Assembly: GCF_036227485.1 (NCBI RefSeq)
Contig: NZ_CP109479.1
Location: forward strand, 3,720,001 to 3,784,000
Direction: 5' to 3'
From: Streptomyces sp. NBC_01451
GTDB taxonomy: Bacteria; Actinomycetota; Actinomycetes; Streptomycetales; Streptomycetaceae
Length of the DNA stretch: 64,000 bases
Part shown: positions 17,881 to 25,832 of the stretch, piece after piece
Position numbering within the stretch: the first letter of the stretch is position 1
Layout of the letters: every line of letters begins with the position of its first letter
Notes under the pieces: model-generated
What the model saw: the letters and a program-made list of their open reading frames with translations, nothing else
Database searches by the model: none
Told to the model about the DNA's origin: nothing
Program-made: the position numbers and the translations under genes

Positions 17881-17947
17881 GACCAGCCCCCACCGGCCCG
17901 CAGCCGCACACCACGCACAGCCCCCGGAGGGTTACGCGCGTAGTCGA

Positions 17948-18625
17948 CTAACTCTTTTCGAACCGGAAACCCACACCCCGCACAGTGGCGATGTAACGGG
18001 GGTTCGCCGCGTCGTCGCCCAGCTTCTTCCGCAGCCACGAGATGTGCATGTCGAGCGTCTTGGTCGACGACCACCAGGTCGTGTCCCACACCTCGCGCAT
18101 CAGCTGGTCGCGGGTCACGACCCGGCCCGCGTCGCGCACGAGCACCCGCAGCAGGTCGAACTCCTTGGCGGTGAGCTGGAGTTCCTCGTCACCCATCCAC
18201 GCGCGGTGCGACTCGACGTCGATGCGCACGCCGTGCGTGGCGGGCGGCTGCTGCGGCTCGGACGCGCCGCGCCGGAGCAGGGCCCGGACACGGGCGAGCA
18301 GTTCGGCGAGCCGGAAGGGCTTGGTGACGTAGTCGTCGGCGCCCGCGTCGAGGCCGACGACGGTGTCCACCTCGTCGGCGCGCGCGGTCAGGATCAGGAT
18401 CGGGACGGCCAGTCCCTCGGCACGCAGCCGACGGGCCACTTCGAGGCCGTCCATGCCGGGCAGTCCCAGGTCCAGGACGACCAGGTCGATACCGCCCTGG
18501 ATGCCTGCGTCGAGCGCGGTCGGGCCGTCCTCGCGCACCTCGACCTCGTAACCTTCCCGGCGCAGTGCGCGGGCCAGTGGCTCCGAGATGGACGCGTCGT
18601 CCTCAGCGAGCAGTACACGGGTCAT
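17948..18625 (-). CDS. OmpR/PhoB-family response regulator
   Basis: 225 aa. The receiver domain has the acidic pair at E8-D9-D10, phosphoacceptor D52 (VVLDLGLPGMDG), and the Thr and Lys switch residues in ILTARAD and VTKPF. The C-terminal winged helix is complete, with LLRVLVRDAGRVVTRDQL, the recognition helix STKTLDMHISWLRKKLG and IATVRGVGFRFEKS at the end. The start is the ATG of MTRVLLAEDD. It pairs with the kinase encoded downstream, separated by 159 bp including a palindrome. Regulon unknown. Confidence 0.94.
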   Translation of the reverse strand: MTRVLLAEDDASISEPLARALRREGYEVEVREDGPTALDAGIQGGIDLVVLDLGLPGMDGLEVARRLRAEGLAVPILILTARADEVDTVVGLDAGADDYVTKPFRLAELLARVRALLRRGASEPQQPPATHGVRIDVESHRAWMGDEELQLTAKEFDLLRVLVRDAGRVVTRDQLMREVWDTTWWSSTKTLDMHISWLRKKLGDDAANPRYIATVRGVGFRFEKS

Positions 18626-18962
18626 GAGCTGATGGTAGACCGCCCTGGACACCGTCTGGGGTGTGACCAGGCGTTCTTGATTCTTACCTTCGGACGCTGG
18701 GACGAGAGCGCTCGGTGCGGCGGGGCCGCTACCCGCCGCACCCCACCACCAGAACCTGCGCCTATGCGGTGAATTTCCGTCTCTTACCTTGGAATGAGTG
18801 ACTGACGCGTGCCCATCACCTGTGATTCACGTCTCAAGTCCTTCCATTTACGACTGTGAACTGTCGTATGGTGAAAGCAAGCTCTTAGTGGCACCCGTGG
18901 ACCTTTGGCGATTTTTCTGCTGAAGGTCTTTTTTGTGCGTCCCGACCAGCAAGGAACGATCC
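18626..18962. other. Divergent intergenic region before the peptide transporter
   Basis: 337 bp without a gene. The left half contains ordinary GC-rich sequence; from about 18780 the base composition drops, with a likely promoter for the POT gene. A hairpin followed by six T residues sits at 18900-18934, just upstream of the ribosome binding site, as described in its own entry. Confidence 0.6.
18900..18934 (+). promoter_or_regulatory. Possible transcription attenuator in the peptide-transporter leader
   Basis: GACCTT (18900-18905) and AAGGTC (18923-18928) form a 6-bp stem with a 17-nt loop, directly followed by TTTTTT (18929-18934). A T6 run is rare in this genome. The structure lies 29 bp before the POT start codon and could act as a leader terminator. 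The stem is short, so this is tentative. Confidence 0.4.
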
Positions 18963-20459
18963 ATGGCGTCCAGCCTGACGAAGGAATCCCTGACACCGGA
19001 CACCCCCGGTTCCTCCCGGTCCTTCTTCGGCCACCCCCGCGGACTGGCCACCCTCTTCATGACCGAGATGTGGGAGAGGTTCTCGTACTACGGCATGCGG
19101 GCCCTGCTCCCGCTGTACCTGATCGCACCGAACGGTCTGCACCTGAGCGTGCCGGCCGCGACCGCGATCGGCTCCGTCTACGTCTCCCTCGTGTACCTGC
19201 TCGCCCTGCCGGGCGGCTGGTTCGGCGACCGCGTCTGGGGTCCCCGCAGGACCGTCGCCGTGGCCGGCGGCGTCATCATGCTCGGCCACCTCACCCTGGC
19301 CCTGCCGACCGCGGGCACCTTCTACGCCGGCCTCGGACTCGTCGCGATCGGCTCGGGCCTGCTGAAAGCCAACATCTCCACCATGGTCGGCCACCTGTAC
19401 GACGGCCCGGACGACCCGCGCCGTGACGGCGGCTTCACCGTCTTCTACATGGGCATCAACCTCGGCGCGTTCGCCGCGCCGCTGGTGATCGGCACGATCG
19501 GCGAGAAGGTGAACTGGCACCTCGGCTTCGCCCTCGCCGCACTCGGCATGGCCCTCGGTCTCGCCCAGTTCCTGCTGGGCAGCCGACACCTGGACGCGCG
19601 TTCGAGCATCGTCCCGACCCCGCTGTCCGCCGCCGAGCGGTCCACGACACTGCGCAGGGCGGCAGTCTGGGCGGGCGTCGCGGCCGTCTTCTACGCGCTC
19701 GTCGGCTTCTCGGGCCACTACACCCTGAACTGGGTGATGGTTCCGCTGACTCTGCTCGGCCTGGTCGTCCCGGTGGTCGTGCTGGCGCGGATCAAGCGCG
19801 ACAAGGACCTCGACGACTCCGAGCAGCGGTCGATGTCGGCGTACGTCTGGTTCTTCGTGGCCGCCGCCGTCTTCTGGATGATCTACGACCAGGGCGCCAC
19901 GACCCTGTCGATCTTCGCCGACCGGAACGCCGAGAACACCGTCCTCGGCTGGGAGTTCCCGGTCTCCTGGTACCAGTCGGTGAACCCGGTGCTGATCATG
20001 GCGCTGGCCCCGGTGTTCGCCTGGGTCTGGCTGGCGCTGAACCGGCGCGGCAAGGAGCCGAGCACGATCGTGAAGTTCTCGTCGGGCCTGGTGCTGGTCG
20101 GCATCTCGTTCTTCCTCTTCCTGGCCCCGCTGTCGATCGCCGGGGACGGCCACAAGGCGGCGGCGATGTGGATCGTGGCGATCTACTTCGTCCAGACGGT
20201 AGGCGAACTGACCCTCTCGCCGGTCGGCCTGTCGGTCACGACCAAGATGGCGCCGGCGAAGTACGCCTCCCAGATGATGGGCGTCTGGTTCCTCGCGGTC
20301 ACCGCGGGCGACGCGACGACGGGACTGCTCTCCGTCGCGGGTGTCAACCTCGACCGGATGGGCGTGGTGGCACTGGAGGCGGTGCTCGCGGTGCTGGCGG
20401 GCGCCGCGGTGTGGGCGTACCGGGGCAGGGTGAAGGCACTGATGGGAAGCGTGAACTGA
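18963..20459 (+). CDS. POT/PTR2-family proton-coupled oligopeptide transporter
   Basis: 498 aa, MFS fold. The N-terminal TEMWERFSYYGMRALLPLYL carries the ExxER proton-coupling motif of the family. Other signatures are ALPGGWFGDRVWGPRRTV, GSGLLKANISTMVG and FTVFYMGINLGAFAAPL. About 12-14 hydrophobic helices are visible. It should import di- and tripeptides with protons. The ATG has an AAGGA at good spacing. Two M19 dipeptidase genes a few kilobases to the left would be natural downstream enzymes. A possible attenuator lies in the leader, and a hairpin follows the stop. Confidence 0.94.
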   Translation: MASSLTKESLTPDTPGSSRSFFGHPRGLATLFMTEMWERFSYYGMRALLPLYLIAPNGLHLSVPAATAIGSVYVSLVYLLALPGGWFGDRVWGPRRTVAVAGGVIMLGHLTLALPTAGTFYAGLGLVAIGSGLLKANISTMVGHLYDGPDDPRRDGGFTVFYMGINLGAFAAPLVIGTIGEKVNWHLGFALAALGMALGLAQFLLGSRHLDARSSIVPTPLSAAERSTTLRRAAVWAGVAAVFYALVGFSGHYTLNWVMVPLTLLGLVVPVVVLARIKRDKDLDDSEQRSMSAYVWFFVAAAVFWMIYDQGATTLSIFADRNAENTVLGWEFPVSWYQSVNPVLIMALAPVFAWVWLALNRRGKEPSTIVKFSSGLVLVGISFFLFLAPLSIAGDGHKAAAMWIVAIYFVQTVGELTLSPVGLSVTTKMAPAKYASQMMGVWFLAVTAGDATTGLLSVAGVNLDRMGVVALEAVLAVLAGAAVWAYRGRVKALMGSVN

Positions 20460-20478
20460 CGGTTCCCGCAGACCGGGT

Positions 20479-20512
20479 CGCCGAGCCGCCGGTGAGGCCG
20501 CTCGGCTCGGCG
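20479..20512. terminator. Hairpin terminator between convergent genes
   Basis: A 10-bp stem (20479-20488 / 20503-20512) with a 14-nt loop lies downstream of the peptide transporter, facing the DUF397 gene. Confidence 0.6.
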
Positions 20513-20555
20513 GTCCCGCCGGCCGCGAAGGGGGCCCCTGACGGGCGTACGTCCG

Positions 20556-20765
20556 TCAGTCGGTGGGGAGTTCGTCGCGGCGTACGGCGGTGACGAAGGA
20601 GGTCCAGGCGGTCGGCCGGAGTATGAGGGCGGGGGCGTCAGGGGTCTTGGAGTCGCGGACGGGGACGGCGAAGAGGTTGTCGGCGACTTCGAGACACTGG
20701 CCGCCGTCGGTGTTGCTGTAACTGCTCTTGCGCCAAGTGACTGCACTCAGGTCGATGGTTCGCAT
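20556..20765 (-). CDS. DUF397 protein
   Basis: 69 aa with the typical DUF397 layout: TWRKSSYSNTDGGQCLEVAD, then VPVRDSKTPDAPALILRPTAWTSFV. Such proteins are encoded beside XRE regulators in streptomycetes and are thought to form toxin-antitoxin-like or signalling pairs that affect development. The ATG lies inside the 3' end of the XRE gene (19-bp overlap), so the two are co-expressed. Role of this copy unknown. Confidence 0.9.
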   Translation of the reverse strand: MRTIDLSAVTWRKSSYSNTDGGQCLEVADNLFAVPVRDSKTPDAPALILRPTAWTSFVTAVRRDELPTD

Positions 20766-21589
20766 CGTGCCTCCTCCAGCATCTCCCCGATGAACTTCCG
20801 CGACTGGGCGGGGGACAACGCCAGGTCGCGCATCGCATCGTACGCAGATTGCAGACGCTCGATCTGGCCTCCTCCTTCGATGAGTTCACCATGGAGGTCG
20901 TTCTCCGTGTAAGCCACAACACGGCCGTCGGAGAGCCCCAGGAACATCGCGTCGGTGTTCATCAGCCCGAACGGTCCGGCACTGAACGGCAGCACCTGCA
21001 CGGTCACGTTGGGTCGCTCGGACATCCCCACCAGATGCTCCAGCTGTTCCCGCCACGCCTTCGGATCGCGTAGTACCAACCGCAGCACCGACTCGTACAG
21101 CATCGTGCGGAATCGCGGCGCATCCTCCGCAGCGAGCATCTCACCACGGTTGAAGCGTGCCTCGACCTGCCGGGTCAGCTCCTCCCCCTTGATGCCACCG
21201 GCCGCGAGGACCTCGGTCGCGTATCCACGTGTTTGCAGGACACCGGGGATGCTGCTCAACCCGAAGTGCCACAGGCTGAGCGCCTCGGCCTCCAGTCCCA
21301 TGTACTCGCGGTACTGCTCCTTGAACTCGGCCTTGTCCCCGAGCGCCAGCTCCCACAACGTCACCAGGAGCTTGCCGGTACCGAAGTACTGGTCGAGCGC
21401 CTGCACGACATCCGCGCTGCCCAGTGTGTGGCCGTTCTCCATCTTCCCGAACAGCGAGAAGTCCCAGCCGACCTTCTCGCCCAGCTGCCGCAGGCTGTCC
21501 CCGTTCGCCTCCCGCAACGCCTTCAGTTCCTCGGCGAACCGCGCGCGCGGCTGCTGGCTGAGGCTCGTCACGGTGCGTCGTTGCGACAT
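20747..21589 (-). CDS. XRE-family regulator with DUF5753-type C-terminal domain
   Basis: 280 aa. Residues ~15-75 are a helix-turn-helix (EELKALREANGDSLRQLGEKVGWDFSLFGKMENG). The larger C-terminal region has YMGLEAEALSLWHFGLSSIPGVLQTRGYA and VTVQVLPFSAGPFG, characteristic of DUF5753. These proteins pair with a DUF397 partner, here encoded by the overlapping downstream gene. The ATG has AGGAGGGG 6-7 nt upstream. It is divergent from three overlapping micro-genes, with about 200 bp of shared control region, so it may regulate them. No ATPase partner lies directly adjacent. Confidence 0.92.
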   Translation of the reverse strand: MSQRRTVTSLSQQPRARFAEELKALREANGDSLRQLGEKVGWDFSLFGKMENGHTLGSADVVQALDQYFGTGKLLVTLWELALGDKAEFKEQYREYMGLEAEALSLWHFGLSSIPGVLQTRGYATEVLAAGGIKGEELTRQVEARFNRGEMLAAEDAPRFRTMLYESVLRLVLRDPKAWREQLEHLVGMSERPNVTVQVLPFSAGPFGLMNTDAMFLGLSDGRVVAYTENDLHGELIEGGGQIERLQSAYDAMRDLALSPAQSRKFIGEMLEEARCEPST

Positions 21590-21683
21590 CTCGTTCCCCT
21601 CCTGCGGTGACTGTGGGTTGCCGTTGGACGTAGTGGAAATAGCCCCCGCCGAACGTGGGCATCCGGCCCTGTCCACGACGTTT

Positions 21684-21700
21684 CCGCCGTATTTAGGCGG
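21684..21700. promoter_or_regulatory. Inverted repeat in the XRE / micro-gene divergent region
   Basis: CCGCC (21684-21688) and GGCGG (21696-21700) flank GTATTTA, one of the few AT-rich stretches here. It could be an operator overlapping a -10 region. Evidence is the pattern alone. Confidence 0.35.
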
Positions 21701-21790
21701 CATGCTCGTCGTACCTGAACACGCACCGTAATCCGGCGACCGCATGCAGCACAGGCTTACGTCGGAACCTCCACCCGAGGAGTGACCCGC

Positions 21791-21949
21791 ATGACGACGA
21801 CCTCCCTCCCCCGTCTCCCCCGCCGCCCCCGCACCACCGCGCACCGCATCGTCCCCGCCCCCACCTGGACCCCGTCCGGCCCCTGGGCCGCGCCGACCCC
21901 CGAGGTTCTGCGCTCCCTGGAAGCGGCGCTCGCACGGTGGTCGGTGTGA
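21791..21949 (+). CDS. 52-aa Pro/Arg-rich micro-protein
   Basis: ATG with a GAGGAG site 9 nt upstream, 52 codons ending at TGA. The product is Pro-, Thr- and Arg-rich at the N-terminus and ends in an amphipathic stretch (PEVLRSLEAALARWSV). No family is recognised. Its stop overlaps the GTG start of the next gene (GTGA), so it heads a three-gene coupled unit. It may serve mainly as a translational leader, but the good ribosome binding site and the conserved-looking C-terminal helix favour a real product. Confidence 0.6.
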   Translation: MTTTSLPRLPRRPRTTAHRIVPAPTWTPSGPWAAPTPEVLRSLEAALARWSV

Positions 21950-22119
21950 ACACGGCCGCCACGCCACCCACGGCGTCCAAGGCGCCGCCCTGTGACGTGT
22001 GCGAGGCGCTGACCGCACAGCGGGACGCGGCCCTGGAGGCCGGCCGTACCGGCGAAGTCAGCGACTGTGAGCGGGAGTTGGGGGAGCACGGCAGACACGG
22101 ACAGGGGTGTGCGCCATGA
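21946..22119 (+). CDS. 57-aa CxxC/His micro-protein (putative zinc binder)
   Basis: Starts at the GTG overlapping the previous stop and ends in an ATGA overlap with the next gene. It has CDVC (C16, C19) followed 29 residues later by H48 and then H51. The region between is helical (ALTAQRDAALEAGR, then EVSD). The next gene product has the same CxxC-29-His spacing and the same SD dipeptide, so the two are paralogues. A small treble-clef or zinc-ribbon-like fold is plausible. No known family recognised; function unknown. Confidence 0.65.
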   Translation: MNTAATPPTASKAPPCDVCEALTAQRDAALEAGRTGEVSDCERELGEHGRHGQGCAP

Positions 22120-22316
22120 CATCGCGCCCACCGCGCCCTCCGCTCTACCCCTCCTACGAGGAGTACCGCCCACCCGCGCCGGTGGACGGCTGCGAGGCCT
22201 GTCAGGAACTCGCCGCACGCCGGAGCGCCGCGCAGGCAGCCTTCGACTACAGCGCGGTCAGCGACGCGAACGTACGGCTCCGGGCCCATCTGCTGGACGT
22301 CCACAGCAGCATGTGA
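22116..22316 (+). CDS. 66-aa CxxC/His micro-protein, paralogue of the preceding gene
   Basis: ATG overlaps the previous stop (ATGA). CEAC (C26, C29) is followed by ELAARRSAAQAAF, then AVSD and H58 exactly 29 residues after C29, with a further H63 near the C-terminus. The N-terminus is Pro/Tyr-rich (PPLYPSYEEYRPP). It matches the 57-aa neighbour in motif spacing and in the helix-SD-helix pattern. Metal binding is inferred from the Cys/His set. The pair may act as an anti-activator or adaptor for the divergent XRE/DUF397 genes, but this is a guess from position. Confidence 0.65.
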   Translation: MTSRPPRPPLYPSYEEYRPPAPVDGCEACQELAARRSAAQAAFDYSAVSDANVRLRAHLLDVHSSM

Positions 22317-22368
22317 GCCGCGCGTGAGCAGCACGCGAGCGGCACGTTCGAAGCAGCGGAGAACGCCC

Positions 22369-22404
22369 GACCCCGCCCGCGGCGACATGCTCCGGGGCGG
22401 GGTC
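22369..22404. terminator. Hairpin terminator between convergent genes
   Basis: GACCCCGCC (22369-22377) and GGCGGGGTC (22396-22404) form a 9-bp stem between the micro-gene trio and the end of the surface-protein operon. Confidence 0.6.
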
Positions 22405-22424
22405 CTGACGTCCGCGGTCAGCGG

Positions 22425-23753
22425 TCAGCGCAGGCGCCGCCGGCCCGGCATGAACGTGAACACCGCCACGCCCGCCAGGATCACCGTTCCGGACACCAGC
22501 CCCAGCGCCTTCAGGGCGCCGTCGTTCTCGGCGCCCGTGTTGGCGAGGCCGCCGGTGGTCGACGTACCGCCGGAGGTCGTGGTCGACGAGCCGCCCGACG
22601 CTCCGCTCGCCTGTTCCTCCGTGTCCAGGGTCAGGGAGACCATCGACTCGGTCGGGGTGCAGGTGGTCGTCGTGCCGAGGGCACTGACCGTCAACACGCC
22701 CGGTGACAGGGTCGATTCACCGGTCGCGCCCGGCTTGTACGTGCCGGTCATGTCGGAGATCGTCATCGCGTCGCCCGTCTTGATGGCCTCCGCGTTGCCA
22801 GGCCCCTCGACATGGACCGTGCCCGTGTCGGACCCGCCCAGGACAACCTCCATGGACGGCTTCACCACGCCCGCCGGGAGATCGGCGGGACTGTTCATCA
22901 CGGAGCCCTTGAACTGGACCGTGATGTCGTAACTACCGCCGTTCTTCGTGGCGTTGATCTGGATGGGGGACGTCACGTCCTTGTCGCCGATGGGCGTCAC
23001 GCACTTGTACGGGACCTGCACGAGTTTCCCGGTGAAGTCCGTCTGGCCGCTGTCCGTCGCACTCGGTGTGCTGCTCGGCGACTCGCTCTCGTCGTCCGAC
23101 CCGGTCGGGGTGGGGGTCGCGGACCCGGACTCGGAATCCGTCGGTGTGGGCGAGGTCGACGTGGGGGGTGTTGCCGAGGTCGACGATGAACCGCCGTCCC
23201 CCGCGGTCACCTTGATCGTGGCCGCCGACGGCACCGTCCCGGTCGGCGCGCACTTCGTGTCCGTCCCGTACACGTTGATCGTGTAGGCGTCCGGCGTCAG
23301 GGTCACGTCCCCCGCCGCCGTCAGTTTCACCTTGCCCTTCATGTCGGACAGGACCATCGCCCCGCCCTTGGGGATCGCCGGGTTCTCGCGCGGGCCGACC
23401 ATCGCGATGTCGGCGGTCTGCGCCCCGGCCGCCTTCAACACCCCGCTCGGCTGGACCGAGTCGGCCGGGAGGTCGATCAGGTCCGGGTTCTTCGACGCGG
23501 CCTGCGTGAACTTCCAGACCACGTCCACCTCGTCGCCGACCTTCGCCGTCGCGGGCGCGGTGATCTCCACCTTGGTCGTGCCGTTGACCGGGTCCAGGCC
23601 GGAGGCCGCGGGCGGCACGCACTTGGTCGCGTACGACACCTCGGCGGCCTGGGCGGGCCCCGCCGCGGCCATGCCCAGCAGGACACCGCCCGCTCCGCCG
23701 AGCAGCAACAGGGCCCCTGCCGCACCCACGCTCCGTCTCCGTTGCGTTCTCAC
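22425..23753 (-). CDS. Sortase-anchored surface protein (LAxTG), two beta-sandwich repeats
   Basis: 442 aa from the GTG that overlaps the upstream stop. A signal peptide (residues 1-37) ends in AQAA. Two related domains follow at ~38-180 and ~240-375, each bounded by two cysteines (C45/C168 and C251/C365) that may form a disulfide. A Ser/Thr/Pro/Asp linker separates them. The C-terminus has LANTG (403-407), a hydrophobic helix and RRRLR, the class E sortase signal of streptomycetes. The second domain matches the single domain of the gene at 25833 with the same 114-residue Cys spacing. It should be covalently attached to the wall. Last gene of a four-gene operon. Confidence 0.88.
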   Translation of the reverse strand: MRTQRRRSVGAAGALLLLGGAGGVLLGMAAAGPAQAAEVSYATKCVPPAASGLDPVNGTTKVEITAPATAKVGDEVDVVWKFTQAASKNPDLIDLPADSVQPSGVLKAAGAQTADIAMVGPRENPAIPKGGAMVLSDMKGKVKLTAAGDVTLTPDAYTINVYGTDTKCAPTGTVPSAATIKVTAGDGGSSSTSATPPTSTSPTPTDSESGSATPTPTGSDDESESPSSTPSATDSGQTDFTGKLVQVPYKCVTPIGDKDVTSPIQINATKNGGSYDITVQFKGSVMNSPADLPAGVVKPSMEVVLGGSDTGTVHVEGPGNAEAIKTGDAMTISDMTGTYKPGATGESTLSPGVLTVSALGTTTTCTPTESMVSLTLDTEEQASGASGGSSTTTSGGTSTTGGLANTGAENDGALKALGLVSGTVILAGVAVFTFMPGRRRLR

Positions 23754-24892
23754 GTGTTCCCCTTCGTCTTCGTCGTGTTGGTCGTCGGAGTGCCCGCGCC
23801 GGTGTCGATGCCCGTGTCCACGCCAGATCCCGATACCGGTCCCATGCCTGCTCCCGCTCCCGGGTCGGCGTCGGGGGTGAACCACGGAAGGGTGGTGGAA
23901 GCGGTGGCCGGCCGGGGCCGTTCGCGGTCCTCCCGCGCGCCCACCCTCGGCATGCGCAGGGTCAGTTCGGGCATCCGCAGCGCGCTGCCACGGCCCGCCG
24001 ACGGACGCCGGGCAGCTCCGCCCGGTCCGCGTGGACGCACCCGGTCCACCACAGCCATCCCGACGCGGAACACCGCCGCCGGTACGACGACACCGGCCAG
24101 GACCCAGAACAGGGTCACGCCCCACGGCCGGCCCACGCCCCACGGCTGCTCCGCGAGCACCTTGCCGTCGTACCGCAGCGAGACCGTGTAGTCGCCGTGC
24201 GCCCCGCTCACCAGACCGACCGGCAGCTCGACGCGTGCCTTCCCGCCCGGCCTGATCGTGCCGCGCCACTGCTGCTCGTCCCACTGCGGGGCGAACACCC
24301 CGTGGGAGGTGCCGACCTGGAAGACCGGGTCCTTGACCGCCGCCGTACCGAGGTTGCCGACGGTGACCACCATGGTCCGGGTGGGCGGCGCCCCGAACCA
24401 GGTCAGCAGCCCGCTCGAACCGTCGAGCCGCGGGTCCGTGAGGACCGAGAGGCGGCCCGTGCCGGTCTGTGCGGGCAGCGGCTCGACCGGGTGTCCCGCC
24501 ACCTGGAACACCGCGTCGGCCGCCGCCTGCGACCCTCCTGTCACCGTCGCCACATGCACCACGCATGGGCACGGCACCGGCGGTTCGACCACCGGCAGGC
24601 TCTTGCTGAAGCCCCCCAGCGTGTCCGTGGTGACGGCTCTCGCGTCCGCGTTGGCACAGGAGTTGGTGCCGCCGATCACTCCCCGGCCCGGTGTGGACCG
24701 ACCGCAGATCAGCATCATCAGCAGCGTCCTCGGCTGCCAGCCGGCGCCCGTCACGATGATCGAATCGCCGGTCCCCGCCTGGGGCTTGGAGACCTTGACG
24801 GTCGGCCCGGCGGCGGCTGCCGCGGTGGTCACGGGCACCATCAGGAGAGCGATCGCCAGCACCGCGACCAGTGCAGGAATCCGCCGCATCAC
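23750..24892 (-). CDS. Surface-operon protein with signal peptide, Ig-like domains and C-terminal membrane anchor
   Basis: About 380 aa; the frame can begin at GTG 24892 or the immediately following ATG 24889. A signal peptide (to about AAAAAG) is followed by an Ig-like domain opening with KVSKPQAGTGDSIIVTGAGW, a Cys pair in PPVPCPCVVHVATV, and a second beta-rich region (TMVVTVGNLGTAAVKDPVFQVGTSHG). A membrane helix (VTLFWVLAGVVVPAAVF) lies near residue 275, and the last ~100 residues are a basic, then Gly/Thr-rich cytoplasmic tail. Start and stop overlap both neighbours by 4 bp. No enzyme motif seen; it looks like a membrane-anchored structural or receptor component of the operon's surface complex. 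Confidence 0.8.
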   Translation of the reverse strand: MMRRIPALVAVLAIALLMVPVTTAAAAAGPTVKVSKPQAGTGDSIIVTGAGWQPRTLLMMLICGRSTPGRGVIGGTNSCANADARAVTTDTLGGFSKSLPVVEPPVPCPCVVHVATVTGGSQAAADAVFQVAGHPVEPLPAQTGTGRLSVLTDPRLDGSSGLLTWFGAPPTRTMVVTVGNLGTAAVKDPVFQVGTSHGVFAPQWDEQQWRGTIRPGGKARVELPVGLVSGAHGDYTVSLRYDGKVLAEQPWGVGRPWGVTLFWVLAGVVVPAAVFRVGMAVVDRVRPRGPGGAARRPSAGRGSALRMPELTLRMPRVGAREDRERPRPATASTTLPWFTPDADPGAGAGMGPVSGSGVDTGIDTGAGTPTTNTTKTKGNT

Positions 24893-25794
24893 GTCATCGC
24901 CCCCGTCAGCTCGTCCGACTTCGCCGCCAGCTCCGGGCGTCTGTCCGGCCGTTCATCACGCCTGCGGCGCCTGACCCGTCGTACGGCCACGAGGGCCGCG
25001 CCCGCCGACAGCACCCCGGCGACCCCCGCCACCCCGGTCACCGCGGCCCACGGCACGAACCGCACCGACGTGCCCGCCTCGTCGCGTACCGTCCCGTCCG
25101 CCGCCGTGACCGTCAGGCGTACGTCGACCGCGTCGAACCCGGGGCGTCCGGGCCAGGGTTCGGTGAGGGCGAGGCGCCGGCCCGGGGGCAGGTGTACGGG
25201 GAGGGTGCGCGGGGCCCGGTCGAGGACCGGGCCGAGGACTCCGTCCGCGTGGACGGCGAGTGTCGGGGTCAGGTCGGTGGTGCCGCGGTTGACCAGCTCG
25301 TAGGCGATGCGGTCGCCGCGTACCGTCACGTGCTCGACGGTCAGCGCGGCCAACCGGGGGCCCCCGACCCGCAGTCGGACGTGCGCCGTCGCGCTCCGGC
25401 CCGAGGCGCGGGCGGTGATCGTGGCGGTGCGGTCGCCGGGTGGCGTGCCCTCCGGGATGCGCACGGTGAAGGGCACGTCGGCGCGTGTGCGGGCGGGGAC
25501 GTCGACCTCGGGCTCGGCCAGGGTGAGCCAACTGCCGCCGGTCAGCCGTACGTTCAGGTTCCGGGCCGTCGGATTGCGGACGGACAGTGTGTCCTGGAGG
25601 ACCGTTCCCGGGGTGCCCTCGGCGTAGAAGTACGGCCGTCCGGTGCCCAGGGGCGTGACGGACCAGCCCTCGTCGGCCACGGCCGGTGTCCCCGCGGACA
25701 GCAGGGCGACGAGCCCGAGAAGGCGGAGAGGCCGGAGGGGACGGCGGTGGCTGAGGGAACTGGGGGGACTGAGGCTGGGGCAGAGGACACGCAT
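24889..25794 (-). CDS. WxL-interacting-protein-like (DUF916-type) membrane-anchored surface protein
   Basis: 301 aa. After a signal peptide, residues ~42-150 read GWSVTPLGTGRPYFYAEGTPG then LSVRNPTARNLNVRLTGG. This matches the WxL-interacting-protein peptidoglycan-binding domain: aromatic PYFYAE, then a PG turn and a beta-sandwich with 'VRNPT'. A second beta-rich domain follows, then a membrane helix (AAVTGVAGVAGVLSAGAALVAV) and an Arg-rich tail, as in Firmicutes DUF916 proteins. The ATG has GGGAG 8 nt upstream. It overlaps the next gene by 4 bp. It probably scaffolds the sortase-anchored proteins encoded on both sides. Confidence 0.78.
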   Translation of the reverse strand: MRVLCPSLSPPSSLSHRRPLRPLRLLGLVALLSAGTPAVADEGWSVTPLGTGRPYFYAEGTPGTVLQDTLSVRNPTARNLNVRLTGGSWLTLAEPEVDVPARTRADVPFTVRIPEGTPPGDRTATITARASGRSATAHVRLRVGGPRLAALTVEHVTVRGDRIAYELVNRGTTDLTPTLAVHADGVLGPVLDRAPRTLPVHLPPGRRLALTEPWPGRPGFDAVDVRLTVTAADGTVRDEAGTSVRFVPWAAVTGVAGVAGVLSAGAALVAVRRVRRRRRDERPDRRPELAAKSDELTGAMT

Positions 25795-25832
25795 CGGCGG
25801 CTCCCGGAAGTCGTACGGGTCTCGTACGGTCC

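Noticed and set aside
17985..18000. TAA triplet on the plus strand inside the response-regulator gene (possible TTA codon)
   Set aside because: In the gene's frame the bases read CGT TAC, so the TTA spans two codons. The same holds for the other candidates I checked, for example near 20715, 20912, 22930, 32783 and 35808.
15842..18772. 976-codon plus-strand open frame
   Set aside because: It runs across the GtrA gene and antisense to the kinase and regulator genes, which have clear domains; no recognisable domain in the shadow product.
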